64,000 nucleotides of DNA from Halomonas maura (GCF_030409305.1 NZ_JAUFPQ010000009.1:270643-334642); one strand, 5' to 3'; shown: positions 54,607-62,433, counted from the first letter of the stretch. Notes: generated by a model from the sequence alone, not told the origin. Program-made: numbers and translations.

Positions 54607-55110
54607 ATGTCTTCTGCTTCGGCGCCTTTCACCTGGCGGTGGTCGAGTCGAGCCTGTTCGTCATCGTCGTGCTGGCGCTGGTCGAGATGCGGGTCAACGG
54701 CAACCTCGAGCGCTCGGCCGGGTTGACGGTGCTCTCCTGCGCTGGCCTCTCGGCCCTCTTCCACAGGTAGGTGAAGGCCGATGCCTCGCGGCGGCGTGGG
54801 CGGCTTCTTCGCCATCTTCGACGTCTTCCTGCTCGGGACGCACGAGGGCGCGCCGGTCTACCGGGTGTTCTTCATGGTCATCCTGTCGATGACCGTCGGC
54901 TGGCGTGATGACTGGCCGGCCCCCGCCTCGGATGCTGCCCCGATCGCTAGCCTGGGGCGATGGTGGCCTTCTGGGCAGCGGTCTACTATCAGGCGCCATC
55001 CCGGGAGTCCGCTCAGCGGAGGGTCGAGGCCCTGGCCACCCCGGACAGCCTGACCGCCATCTCGAACCGTCGCCGTCGTCGGTTGCCTGGGCGTGAGCGG
55101 CTGGCCTGGC
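54607..55110 (+). pseudogene. N-terminal remnant of a membrane diguanylate cyclase
   Basis: Reading across frame changes gives hydrophobic segments (FHLAVVESSLFVIVVLALVE at about 54625, then FFAIFDVFLLG at about 54805 in another frame, then FFMVILSMTVG), and finally RVEALATPDSLTAISNRRRR at about 55020-55080, which is the entry of a GGDEF domain (normally LAxxDxLTGxxNRR). The frame then loses homology before the GGDEF signature. At least two frameshifts and one stop are needed. The matching GGDEF C-terminus lies 500 bases downstream. Boundaries are approximate. Confidence 0.55.
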
Positions 55111-55240
55111 ATGATGCCGGCCCATCGACCACGCTACATCGAGGAAACCGACAAGCAGAGCACCATGGGAAACAATGGGCCGGCGTACTGGCCACTGGCC
55201 GGTGGCAGGCTCGTCCATGCGGGAGAGCGGGAGCGTTGAT

Positions 55241-55471
55241 ATGACAATGACCTTTCGGACCTTCGGCCGGTATGCCCTCAAGGCGCTCACCTGGGTGAGC
55301 TTCCTTGCCTTCATCGGCCTGGCGGCGGGCATGATCATGGTCCACGGGGAGACCGCGCAAGGCCTCGGGGACTTCTTCGCCCCGCTGGTCGTGGCGGGCC
55401 TGTTCCTGATCGCGCTGGTCTGGCTCAGCGGCAAGGGGCAGCGGGCCCTGTCACGGCCGGGATCGCGCTAG
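55241..55471 (+). CDS. Small membrane protein, 76 residues
   Basis: Two hydrophobic segments (ALTWVSFLAFIGLAAGMIMV and FAPLVVAGLFLIALVWL) separated by a short polar loop containing HGETAQGLGD. GGGAG lies 9 bases before the ATG at 55241. Not recognised. It lies between the two halves of the broken diguanylate cyclase, and its last 30 bases are part of the 57-bp tandem duplication that follows, so its C-terminus may be recently altered. Confidence 0.5.
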   Translation: MTMTFRTFGRYALKALTWVSFLAFIGLAAGMIMVHGETAQGLGDFFAPLVVAGLFLIALVWLSGKGQRALSRPGSR

Positions 55472-55554
55472 CCTGCCGGCGGGCGACGCGGCCCGGTGCG
55501 GGCCCTGTCACGGCCGGGATCGCGCTAGCCCGCCGGCGGGCGACGCGGCCCGGT
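55441..55554 (+). repeat. 57-bp tandem duplication (two copies)
   Basis: Copy 1 is 55441-55497 and copy 2 is 55498-55554. They differ at a single base (GCCTGCCGG in copy 1 against GCCCGCCGG in copy 2). The first copy includes the stop codon region of the small membrane protein gene. The near identity indicates a recent duplication. Confidence 0.9.
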
Positions 55555-55574
55555 GCGGGTCCTGGTAGCGTGCG

Positions 55575-55712
55575 ATCGCCTGGCTCCGGGCGATGTGGGG
55601 CGGCGTGTCGCGGCGGCGCTCGCCATGGGGGAGCCCTTTTCGCGCTTGTTCAAGCGAGCCGACACGCGGCTGTACATAGCCAAGGACGAAGGTCGTGACC
55701 GGGTTTTAGGCG
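55575..55712 (+). pseudogene. C-terminal remnant of a GGDEF domain
   Basis: In one frame the sequence reads ALAMGEPFSRLFKRADTRLY followed by IAKDEGRDRV, the diagnostic end of a GGDEF domain (RADxALYxAKxxGRNRV). No GGDEF signature or start codon with a ribosome-binding site precedes it, and the frame does not end in a normal place. It is most simply the tail of the cyclase whose N-terminal part lies at 54607-55110, with the middle of the domain replaced. Boundaries are approximate. Confidence 0.6.
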
Positions 55713-55745
55713 GCATGGCTGGCATCGCAGGGAGGCGTAACAGAC

Positions 55746-57047
55746 ATGGCACTCCGTTTCAGGAAACGTATCAAGGTGGCGCCTGGCCTGCGTCTCAACC
55801 TCGGCAAGTCCGGCATCGGGGCGTCGGTCGGCCCTCGCGGGGCGAGGGTCACCATCAGCAAGCGAGGGGTACACGCCAAGGTCGGCATCCCCGGTACCGG
55901 ATTGTCCTATCGCTCTCGGCTGGACGGCCCGTCGGGACCAAGGCACACGGACTCGCGTCGATCCTCCGGGAGCGAGTCGAGCCCAGCCAAGCGCCTGGAG
56001 GAGGCGCTCAAGGATGGCGGGGAGATCCCGGTCGTCGTCGAGGTCGACGACAGTGGCCAGATCGACATCAGGGATGGCGCCGGAGAGCGCTTCGATGACG
56101 CGGAGTTCCGGGTACTGAAACGTTACATGGGGGATAGCCTGCGTGAACTGGTCCAGGCGGAGTGTGAACGCTTGAATGCGGAACTCGATCGGCTGGGCCG
56201 GATTCACCTGGAGACACCTCCCCCCCTGGACCAGCCCCGCTTCCAGCGCCGCACCTTTCGCACCCCCGAACCGCAGCCGGAGCCGCCGTTGAGAAAGTCG
56301 GCCTTCGCCCGATTGCTCTGGCCACCGGCCGGCCGTGCCATCGACGCCGAGAACCAGGCCCGCGACACGCGCTACCGGGAGGCGATGGACAACTGGCGCG
56401 GTGACAGGCACGTCTTCGAGCAACATGAGCTGCGCCGCCAGAAGCGCGACACCGACTGGGTGCGCCATGACATCGACGCCATGGCAGAGGTCCTCGAGGA
56501 CTATCTCGGTGAGATCCCCTGGCCCCGCGAGACCGCCATCAGCTTCGACCTGGGCAGTAACGCCGCCACGGTGGCGATCGACATCGAGCTGCCGCAGGAG
56601 GACGCGTTCCCCGGCAGCGAATGGTCGATGCCGGCGGGCCAGCTCAAGGTCAGCCGCAAGGCATTACCCGCCACGCGCCGGCGCCAACTCTACCGGGACC
56701 ATGCCCATGGGGTGGCCATGCGTGTACTCGGCGAAGTCTTCCACCGGCTGCCCAGCGTGAAGGTGGCCATGTTATCCGCCTATACCGATGCCCTCGATCA
56801 GGTGACGGGTAACCACGAGGAGACCTACCTGTACAGCGTTCTGGTGCCCAAGCCGGCGTGGAAGATGATCGACTTCGCCGCTCTGGATCGGCTCGACCCC
56901 GTCCAGGTGCTCGAGGCCTTCGCGCTCAGGCGCAAGTTGACCAGGACCGGCATCTTCAAGCCCATCACCCCGTTCACCCCAGCAGAGCTCGAGCAGGCGG
57001 CGTCGCTCGGGGCTGCACAGCCGGGGAGCCACCGCCAGGACACCTGA
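55746..57047 (+). CDS. DUF4236 domain protein with long unknown C-terminal region
   Basis: A 433-residue protein. Residues 1-55 match the DUF4236 pattern: FRKRIKVAPGLRLNLGKSGI, ASVGPRGARVTISKRG and GIPGTGLSYRS. The following 375 residues are charged and unfamiliar; residues 200-240 are rich in Arg, Glu and Gln and could be helical, and the end has EETYLYSVLVPKPAWKMIDF. No membrane segment or signal peptide. Most DUF4236 proteins are shorter, so this is an extended version. Function unknown. It follows the broken cyclase and is the last gene before the tRNA-Ser region. Confidence 0.75.
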   Translation: MALRFRKRIKVAPGLRLNLGKSGIGASVGPRGARVTISKRGVHAKVGIPGTGLSYRSRLDGPSGPRHTDSRRSSGSESSPAKRLEEALKDGGEIPVVVEVDDSGQIDIRDGAGERFDDAEFRVLKRYMGDSLRELVQAECERLNAELDRLGRIHLETPPPLDQPRFQRRTFRTPEPQPEPPLRKSAFARLLWPPAGRAIDAENQARDTRYREAMDNWRGDRHVFEQHELRRQKRDTDWVRHDIDAMAEVLEDYLGEIPWPRETAISFDLGSNAATVAIDIELPQEDAFPGSEWSMPAGQLKVSRKALPATRRRQLYRDHAHGVAMRVLGEVFHRLPSVKVAMLSAYTDALDQVTGNHEETYLYSVLVPKPAWKMIDFAALDRLDPVQVLEAFALRRKLTRTGIFKPITPFTPAELEQAASLGAAQPGSHRQDT

Positions 57048-57380
57048 TATCCGATGTCGGATCCGGACGACGCCACCACTGCCAGCGGCGTCGACCGCGG
57101 GGATGACGCCGCGGCTGGCGCTCGCGCCATGGAGCAGGGGCAGGGTGTCTCGCTGGCCGGCAGGCGGGTCCCGACGGCTCCCGCCGCCAACGAGGCGGTC
57201 ATGGCGGCTAGCTGGCCAGGCAGGTGCCGTGCTGCTTATGCTAGGTTGTATCAGGCAGGAGCAGCGGAGCTGCCCTCGATGACACGCTCTGACCCAGTGG
57301 GATGGAGGCTGCCCTTCAAGCGGTGGTGACCGGTCCGATAGCTGCCGTTTTTTCCGCTCGGCGAATAGGCGGGGGAAACG
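57048..57380. other. Intergenic stretch without a convincing gene
   Basis: These 333 bases separate the DUF4236 gene from the tRNA-Ser terminator. Open frames exist on the plus strand (for example from 57054) but have low-complexity Ala/Gly/Arg composition, no ribosome-binding site and no family resemblance. I see no repeat or regulatory element. Confidence 0.5.
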
Positions 57381-57402
57381 AAAAAGGCGCCCGTAGGCGC
57401 CT
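57381..57402 (-). terminator. Rho-independent terminator of tRNA-Ser
   Basis: On the minus strand a 7-bp stem AGGCGCC/GGCGCCT closes a TACG loop and is followed by TTTT, 17 bases after the tRNA 3' end. Confidence 0.85.
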
Positions 57403-57418
57403 GATTCTGAATAGGAAG

Positions 57419-57508
57419 TGGCGGAGGGACAGGGATTCGAACCCTGGGAAGGCTCTCACCTTCGCCGGTTTTCAAGACCGGTGCATTCAACCGCTCTGCC
57501 ATCCCTCC
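57419..57508 (-). tRNA. serT: tRNA-Ser (anticodon TGA)
   Basis: The 90-nt minus-strand sequence starts GGAGGGATGGCAGAG and ends with an encoded CCA. The anticodon loop reads CTTGAAA between CCGGT and ACCGG arms, giving UGA, which reads UCA serine codons. A long variable arm (about 16 bases, GCGAAGGTGAGAGCCTTC region) and the GGTTCGAATCC T-arm are typical of class II tRNA-Ser. It has its own promoter and terminator. Confidence 0.97.
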
Positions 57509-57523
57509 GGCTCACGGCGATGC

Positions 57524-57551
57524 ATCCTACCAGTTTTTCCGTGGAGGTCAA
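57524..57551 (-). promoter_or_regulatory. Promoter of tRNA-Ser
   Basis: On the minus strand, TTGACC (57546-57551) and TAGGAT (57524-57529) are separated by 16 bases, placing the start about 10 bases before the mature tRNA 5' end. Confidence 0.6.
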
Positions 57552-57620
57552 GACCGTCGTGCGATCAAGGTGTTATCCCGATACCACCGGGTCGGGTGGC
57601 CGCTGGCGCCGAGGTGGGGC

Positions 57621-58064
57621 ATGACAGGGGAGCGGTGGCCAAGGGTGGCGGTGGCGGCGGCGATGGTGCGCGATGCCCGGATCCTGCTTGTTCGGCGCGC
57701 CCATCCCCCCAACGCCGGCTGCCTGGCCCTGCCGGGGGGCAAGGTCGAGCCCGGCGAGTCGTTGCACCAGGCGGTGAGGCGCGAGTTGCGCGAGGAGACC
57801 GGCCTCGAGGGGCGGGTGGGTGAGGTGGAGACGGCAGTGGAGGTGGTCGACCGGGACCGCCAGGGAGCACTCCGCGCCCACTTCGTCATCGTCGTGCTGC
57901 GAGTCGACTGGCGGGGCGGTGAGGCAGTGGCCGGCGACGATGCCGAGGCGCTATGCTGGATGGATATCGCCGGCATCGAAGCCGCGGGCGACACGGTCTG
58001 CGATGCCGCGGCCGAGATTGCCCGGCGGCTGCTGGCGGGGCGGCCGGCGCAGAATTGTCGTTGA
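57621..58064 (+). CDS. Nudix hydrolase
   Basis: A 147-residue Nudix protein with the box at 39-61 (GGKVEPGESLHQAVRRELRE then ETG). The N-terminal WPRVAVAAAMVRDARILLVR and the LPGGKVEPGE resemble MutT/ADP-ribose-type hydrolases of small size; the substrate cannot be told. GAGGTGGGGC directly precedes the ATG at 57621. It is divergent from tRNA-Ser and 86 bases upstream of yccA. Confidence 0.87.
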   Translation: MTGERWPRVAVAAAMVRDARILLVRRAHPPNAGCLALPGGKVEPGESLHQAVRRELREETGLEGRVGEVETAVEVVDRDRQGALRAHFVIVVLRVDWRGGEAVAGDDAEALCWMDIAGIEAAGDTVCDAAAEIARRLLAGRPAQNCR

Positions 58065-58150
58065 AACCCGACAAGGTGTGCTTGCGTCGGCAACCGGCAG
58101 GCGGCATCCTGTGTCGTGAGAAGGGTCCATCAATAGGGAGCACTGGATCA

Positions 58151-58819
58151 ATGGCTTACCAAGACACGCGAGTGACGAGTCAGCAGACGCAGGCCGTCAG
58201 CACCAACAAGGTGTTGCGAAACACCTACGGTCTGCTGGCGCTGACGCTGCTGTTCTCCGCCATCACGGCGGGCGGCGCCATGGCCCTGGGCATTCAGCAG
58301 ATGAATATCCTGGTGTTCTTCATCGGTGCCTACGGCCTGATGTTCCTGGTCCACAAGACCGCCAATTCCGCGGCCGGCCTGCTGGCGACCTTCGCCTTCA
58401 CCGGCTTCATGGGCTTCACCCTGGGGCCGATCCTCAGCGCCTACCTGACGCTGCCCAACGGCGCCCAGCTGATCATGACCGCCCTGGGCCTGACCGGCCT
58501 GACCTTCTTCGGCCTCTCGGCCGTCGCCCTGGTGACCCGCAAGGACTTCAGCTTCCTCGCCAACTTCCTGATGGCGGGTGCCATCGTGCTGATCCTCGCC
58601 ATGGTCGCCGCGCTGATCTTCCAGATCCCCACCCTCTCGCTGATGGTCTCCGCCGGTTTCGTGCTCTTCGCCTCCGCGGCCATCCTCTACCAGACCAGCG
58701 AGATCGTGCATCGGGCCGGCGAGACCAACTACATTCTCGCCACCATCACCCTCTATGTGTCGATCTACAACCTCTTCGTCAGCCTGCTTTCCCTGCTGGG
58801 GATCATGAGCCAGGACTGA
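58151..58819 (+). CDS. yccA: Bax inhibitor-1/YccA family inner-membrane protein
   Basis: A 222-residue membrane protein with seven hydrophobic segments, modulating FtsH in E. coli. Typical segments are VLRNTYGLLALTLLFSAITA, the central GFMGFTLGPILSAYL, and the C-terminal AAILYQTSEIVHRAGETNYI with the conserved Asp/Glu replaced pattern, followed by ATITLYVSIYNLFVSLLSLL. It precedes tusDCB-tusE, an arrangement conserved in Pseudomonas and relatives. A stable hairpin separates it from tusD. Confidence 0.92.
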   Translation: MAYQDTRVTSQQTQAVSTNKVLRNTYGLLALTLLFSAITAGGAMALGIQQMNILVFFIGAYGLMFLVHKTANSAAGLLATFAFTGFMGFTLGPILSAYLTLPNGAQLIMTALGLTGLTFFGLSAVALVTRKDFSFLANFLMAGAIVLILAMVAALIFQIPTLSLMVSAGFVLFASAAILYQTSEIVHRAGETNYILATITLYVSIYNLFVSLLSLLGIMSQD

Positions 58820-58847
58820 CCGTCGCGGTTTTCCAGGCACGCGCATG

Positions 58848-58873
58848 GCTGGCCCCGCTACGGCGGGGCCAGC
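58848..58873 (+). terminator. Strong hairpin between yccA and tusD, terminator-like
   Basis: An 11-bp perfect stem GCTGGCCCCGC/GCGGGGCCAGC closes a TACG (UNCG) loop, a very stable hairpin. Only ACGTTT follows, so it may be a weak terminator or mRNA-stabilising element that lowers tus expression relative to yccA. Confidence 0.5.
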
Positions 58874-58894
58874 ACGTTTACGACGAGGCCTTCC

Positions 58895-59287
58895 ATGCGA
58901 TATGCGATCCTGCTGATGGGTGCCCCCTACAGCCATCAGGCCAGCCATTCCGCGCTGCGCTTCGCCCGCGCCGTGCTGGCGCGGGGGCACCGCCTCGAGG
59001 CGGTGTTCTTCTATCATGACGGCGTGCACAATGCCGCGCGGCTGGCCTCGCCGCCCCAGGACGAGCCCCATCTGGTGGACGCCTGGGCGTCGCTCGGCGT
59101 CGAGCACGCCGTGCCATTGCAGGTATGCATCGCGGCGGCCCTGCGCCGGGGGCTGCTCGACGCGCGCGAGGCGAGCCGCCATGGCAAGACGGGCCACAGT
59201 GTCGAGGCGCCCTTCGAGCTGACCGGCCTCGGCCAGCTGGTCGATCTCGGGCTGCGCAGCGATCGGCTGGTGACCTTCGGGCCCTGA
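58895..59287 (+). CDS. tusD: Sulfurtransferase TusD
   Basis: Subunit of the TusBCD complex in the sulfur relay for 2-thiouridine at tRNA position 34. The 130-residue product has the DsrE fold and the active Cys78 in VPLQVCIAAALRRG that accepts sulfur from TusA. The opening MRYAILLMGAPYSHQAS and FFYHDGVHNAARL are typical. It is followed three bases later by the end of its stop and tusC. Confidence 0.93.
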   Translation: MRYAILLMGAPYSHQASHSALRFARAVLARGHRLEAVFFYHDGVHNAARLASPPQDEPHLVDAWASLGVEHAVPLQVCIAAALRRGLLDAREASRHGKTGHSVEAPFELTGLGQLVDLGLRSDRLVTFGP

Positions 59288-59307
59288 GCATGAACGAGAG
59301 AGAAGCG

Positions 59308-59688
59308 ATGATGAGCGACAGCGACCTCGAGACCGGCGAGCTGCTGGTGATCCTCCGTCACGGCCCGCATGGCACCAGCTGGCTGCGGGAGGGGCTGGAT
59401 GCGGCCCTGGTGGCCGCCGCCTTCGGCCGCCGGGTCTCGCTGCTGTTCATGGGCGAGGGGGTGAGCGCCCTGGTGAGCGGACAGCAGGCGGGCCCGCTGG
59501 GCCAGAAGGGCACCGCGCCGACACTCGAGATGCTGGCGATGTATGATATCGAGACCCTGTGGGTCGAGGCCGAGGCACTGGCGAGCCTGGGTCTCGCGGA
59601 GGGCGACCTGATGCTGCCCAGCCGTCCGCTGGTCGCCGAGAGCATCGAACGGGCGGTGGCGGCCCATCCGCTGGTACTCACCTTCTAG
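59308..59688 (+). CDS. tusC: Sulfurtransferase complex subunit TusC
   Basis: A 126-residue DsrF-type subunit of TusBCD. Conserved parts are LVILRHGPHGTSWLREGLDA, LLFMGEGVSALVSGQQ, and TLEMLAMYDIETLWV. ATGs at 59308 and 59311 both lie downstream of GAGAGAGAAG; I chose 59308. An earlier ATG at 59290 is in frame but adds non-conserved residues. TusC has a structural role in the hexamer and does not need a catalytic Cys; none is seen in the core. Confidence 0.9.
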   Translation: MMSDSDLETGELLVILRHGPHGTSWLREGLDAALVAAAFGRRVSLLFMGEGVSALVSGQQAGPLGQKGTAPTLEMLAMYDIETLWVEAEALASLGLAEGDLMLPSRPLVAESIERAVAAHPLVLTF

Positions 59689-59708
59689 CCGGCTCGAGGA
59701 GTTCGAGG

Positions 59709-59999
59709 ATGAAACTGCATATCGTGAATCGCTCGCCGGCCAGCAGCCAGGTGTATGCCCAGGCGGTGACGGCCATGGCGCCGGACGATCGCCTGCTGTT
59801 GATCGAGGACGGCGTGCAGGGCGCGCTGCCACAACTGATCCGCTACTACGAGGACATCCCGGGGCGCCTCTACGCCCTGCGCGAGGACCTGGAGGCGCGT
59901 GGCCTGGTCGGCCGCTGCGACGCCTCGGTACAGGTGGTGGACGTGGATGGCTTCGTGCAATTGACCGAGGAAGCCGATCAGACGGTGAGCTGGTACTGA
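59709..59999 (+). CDS. tusB: Sulfurtransferase complex subunit TusB
   Basis: A 96-residue DsrH-type subunit. It starts MKLHIVNRSPASSQVY and contains DRLLLIEDGVQGAL and the C-terminal VQLTEEADQTVSWY, the conserved TusB end. GAGGA precedes the ATG at 59709. Its stop overlaps the tusE start by one base (TGATG), so the whole relay is coupled. Confidence 0.92.
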   Translation: MKLHIVNRSPASSQVYAQAVTAMAPDDRLLLIEDGVQGALPQLIRYYEDIPGRLYALREDLEARGLVGRCDASVQVVDVDGFVQLTEEADQTVSWY

Positions 60000-60352
60000 T
60001 GGCAACCACGGAGATATACCGTTATCTAACCGTCGAGGACCAGGCGATCGGCCTCGACCCGGAGGGCTACCTGGTCGATCTCGACCAATGGTCACCCGGC
60101 GTGGCCCAGGCACTGGCGGACGAGGAGGGCATCCGCCTCATGGAAGACCACTGGGAAGTGCTGCGGGTGTTGCGCGACTTCTATGCGCGCTACGAGATGG
60201 CGCCCGCCATGCGTCCGCTGGTCAAGGCGGTGGGCCTGGCGCTGGGGCCGGACAAGGGGCGCTCGATCCACCTGATGCGGCTCTTCCCCGGCAGTCCGGC
60301 CAAGGTCGCGGCCCGGCTGGCGGGCCTGCCGAAACCCACCCACTGCCTGTGA
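59999..60352 (+). CDS. tusE: Sulfur carrier TusE (DsrC family)
   Basis: A 117-residue carrier taking persulfide sulfur from TusBCD to MnmA. The catalytic Cys116 is the penultimate residue (KPTHCL). The second upstream Cys of dissimilatory DsrC is absent, which supports a TusE tRNA-modification role. DQWSPGVAQALADEEGIRL is the family core. The codons for Ile-Tyr-Arg-Tyr-Leu near residue 6 contain the dispersed TATACCGTTATCT motif (60015-60027). Confidence 0.93.
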   Translation: MATTEIYRYLTVEDQAIGLDPEGYLVDLDQWSPGVAQALADEEGIRLMEDHWEVLRVLRDFYARYEMAPAMRPLVKAVGLALGPDKGRSIHLMRLFPGSPAKVAARLAGLPKPTHCL

Positions 60353-60353
60353 C

Positions 60354-60938
60354 ATGAACTTTCTGGCGCATGGCTGGCTGGCCCGGGGAGGCAGTGACGA
60401 CTTCCTGTATGGCAACCTCGTCGCCGACGGCGTCAAGGGGGGCGACCTCGGCGACTGGCGGGAGGCGGTGGCCGCGGGCATCCGCCACCACCGGCGGGTC
60501 GATGCCTTCGTCGATGCCCACCCCGCGGTGCGGCAGGCGAGAACCCTGGCCCCGGACGGTCGGCGACGCTATGCCGGCATCGCCCTCGACCTGCTGTGGG
60601 ACCATTTCCTGGCCAATCGCTTGCCGCGCCATGAGCGGGATGCCCTCGTCCAGCGCTGTTACCGGCTGCTGGCAGCGCGCCCGGCCCCCGACCGGCTGGC
60701 GGCGATGATGCCGGTGCTGGTGCGCCAGGACTGGCTGCGGGGCTATGCCGACTTCCGCTTCACCTGCCGCGCCGTGGAAGGCATCGGCCGACGACTCTCC
60801 GGCCCGAATCGCCTGGCCGACCTGCTGCCCTGGCTGGAACGTGACTACGACCGGCTGGAGCTGACCTTCTGCCGTCTCTGGGACGACGTGGACCAGGCCC
60901 TGGGGGTCCCCCCGGGCCAGTCCCTCAATCGACCCTGA
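60354..60938 (+). CDS. acpH: Acyl carrier protein phosphodiesterase
   Basis: A 194-residue AcpH-type enzyme that removes 4'-phosphopantetheine from holo-ACP. The family opening MNFLAHGWLARGGSDDFLYG and the metal-binding HHRRVDAFVDAHP and ALDLLWDHFLANRL segments are clear. It begins one base after the tusE stop. Its last 14 bases overlap the convergent moeA gene. Role in ACP turnover is inferred from the family. Confidence 0.88.
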   Translation: MNFLAHGWLARGGSDDFLYGNLVADGVKGGDLGDWREAVAAGIRHHRRVDAFVDAHPAVRQARTLAPDGRRRYAGIALDLLWDHFLANRLPRHERDALVQRCYRLLAARPAPDRLAAMMPVLVRQDWLRGYADFRFTCRAVEGIGRRLSGPNRLADLLPWLERDYDRLELTFCRLWDDVDQALGVPPGQSLNRP

Positions 60939-62151
60939 GCCACAGGCAGTCGACGTCCGTCCCCGGCGAGACGGTGGTCTCCGGCGGGATGACCGCCAGG
61001 GCATCGGCGCCGACGCAGGACGACAGCACCCCGGAGTTCTGGTCCCGGAAGGCCCGGGCCACGATGCCCTCGGCGGTGAAGTCCAGGATCACGCGCATAT
61101 AATGCTGACGCGGCCCGGTGCGGGTCTCGAAGTCGGCGCTCGCGACCAGCCGGGGCAGCGTCGCCAGGGCCGGGCAGGCGAGCAGCGCCCCGATCAGCGG
61201 CCGCAGGAACAGCCAGGCGCCGACGAAGCCGGAGACCGGGTTGCCGGGCAGCCCGACGAAGCGAGCCTCGCCACCCTGTGCCGCTCGGCGGGGCAGGCGC
61301 CCCAGGGCCAGCGGCTTGCCGGGGCGGATCGCCAGCCGCCACATGTCGAGCCGACCCAGGGCCTCCAGGGCGGCCTTGACGTGATCCTCCTCGCCGACGC
61401 TGACCCCGCCGGTGGTGACCACCACATCGGCGCTCTCGGCGGCCTCCTGCAGCACCCGGCGGGTGCCTTCAACATCGTCCGGCACCGTCTCGACGCGCAC
61501 CACCTCGGCCCCGAAGCGGGTCAGCAGCGTGCGCAACATGGGCCGATTGGAATTGTAGATCTGCCCGGGGCCCAGCGGGCGACCGGGGTCGACGATCTCG
61601 TCGCCGGTGGAGAGCAGGGCGATGCGCGGACGGCGGCGGACCGCGACCCGGGTGATCCCCTGGCCGGCGAGATGCCCCAGGGCGGCGGCATCGAGGCGGG
61701 TACCGGCCGCCAGCAGGCGGTCGCCGGCGGCCACGTCGCGGCCGCGTCGGCGCAGGTTGTCGCCGGCGGGGATGGCGGCGGGGATCCAGGCCCGCTCGCC
61801 CTCGACCTCGACACGCTCCTGCATCACCACGCAGTCGGCCCCGGCGGGCACCTCGCCACCGGTGAAGATTCGCGCGCAGCCGCCGGGCGCCAGCGGGGCG
61901 GCGGGCGTGCCGGCGGCGATGCGCTGGACGATCGGCAGCCACTGCCCGGCGTCACGGTGATCCAGGGCATAGCCATCCATGGCGCTGTTGTCGAAGGGCG
62001 GCACGTCGAGGCGGGCCATCACGTCCCCGGCCAGCACCCGGCCCGCCGCCGCCTCGCCGGCGATGGTCTCGTCGGGCAGCGCGGTCACCCCGTCGAGCAG
62101 GGCGACGAGGGCCGCCTCGACGGGCTGCAAGTCGCCGTGGTTATCAGCCAT
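60925..62151 (-). CDS. moeA: Molybdopterin molybdotransferase MoeA
   Basis: Inserts molybdate into adenylated molybdopterin; 408 residues, family length. Visible are PPFDNSAMDGYAL (domain I), PGGCARIFTGGEVPAGAD, the catalytic-domain motifs LLSTGDEIVDPGRPLGPGQI and VVTTGGVSVGEEDHVKAAL, and RFVGLPGNPVSGFVGAWLF. The start at 62151 overlaps the last of four short repeated open frames by ATGGCTGA, exactly as each of those overlaps the next, so initiation probably depends on translation coming from moaB. Confidence 0.95.
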   Translation of the reverse strand: MADNHGDLQPVEAALVALLDGVTALPDETIAGEAAAGRVLAGDVMARLDVPPFDNSAMDGYALDHRDAGQWLPIVQRIAAGTPAAPLAPGGCARIFTGGEVPAGADCVVMQERVEVEGERAWIPAAIPAGDNLRRRGRDVAAGDRLLAAGTRLDAAALGHLAGQGITRVAVRRRPRIALLSTGDEIVDPGRPLGPGQIYNSNRPMLRTLLTRFGAEVVRVETVPDDVEGTRRVLQEAAESADVVVTTGGVSVGEEDHVKAALEALGRLDMWRLAIRPGKPLALGRLPRRAAQGGEARFVGLPGNPVSGFVGAWLFLRPLIGALLACPALATLPRLVASADFETRTGPRQHYMRVILDFTAEGIVARAFRDQNSGVLSSCVGADALAVIPPETTVSPGTDVDCLWLRVD

Positions 62152-62245
62152 GTTGGCCTCGCTCGGGAATCACCAGGTTGGCCGGAAGGTGTAGAGAGTT
62201 GCACGGCTTGTGCCGGCCGTCGGCCGTCTCGGGGTTGTCAGCCAT
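62144..62245 (-). CDS. Repeat-encoded mini-ORF 4 (33 residues)
   Basis: Last unit, peptide identical in sequence to mini-ORF 2. Its stop codon lies in the ATGGCTGA that contains the moeA start at 62151, so it delivers terminating ribosomes to moeA. Confidence 0.4.
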   Translation of the reverse strand: MADNPETADGRHKPCNSLHLPANLVIPERGQHG

Positions 62246-62339
62246 GTTGGCCTCGCTCGGGAATCGCCAGGTTGGCCGGAAGGTGTAGAGAGTTGCACGG
62301 CTTGTGCCGACCGTCGACCGTCTCGTGGTTATCAGCCAT
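62238..62339 (-). CDS. Repeat-encoded mini-ORF 3 (33 residues)
   Basis: Third unit. It has His5 as in mini-ORF 1, and also Val9 and Ala25, the only substitutions in the rest of the peptide. The fourth codon context (GAT AAC CAC) matches the true moeA start. Overlaps on both sides are the same 8 bases. Confidence 0.4.
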   Translation of the reverse strand: MADNHETVDGRHKPCNSLHLPANLAIPERGQHG

Positions 62340-62433
62340 GTTGGCCTCGCTCGGGGATCACCAGGTTGGCCGGAAGGTGTAGAGAGTTGCACGGCTTGTG
62401 CCGGCCGTCGGCCGTCTCGGGGTTGTCAGCCAT
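62332..62433 (-). CDS. Repeat-encoded mini-ORF 2 (33 residues)
   Basis: Second unit of the chain. It differs from mini-ORF 1 at residue 5 (Pro for His). Its start overlaps the mini-ORF 1 stop by ATGGCTGA, and its stop overlaps mini-ORF 3 in the same way. An AGAGG sequence lies just upstream of the ATG. Confidence 0.4.
   Translation of the reverse strand: MADNPETADGRHKPCNSLHLPANLVIPERGQHG

Noticed and set aside
57054..57329. 91-residue plus-strand open frame after the DUF4236 gene
   Set aside because: Low-complexity, no ribosome-binding site, no recognisable similarity.
57251..57502. 83-residue minus-strand open frame
   Set aside because: It overlaps tRNA-Ser and its terminator; the apparent peptide is a translation of the tRNA.
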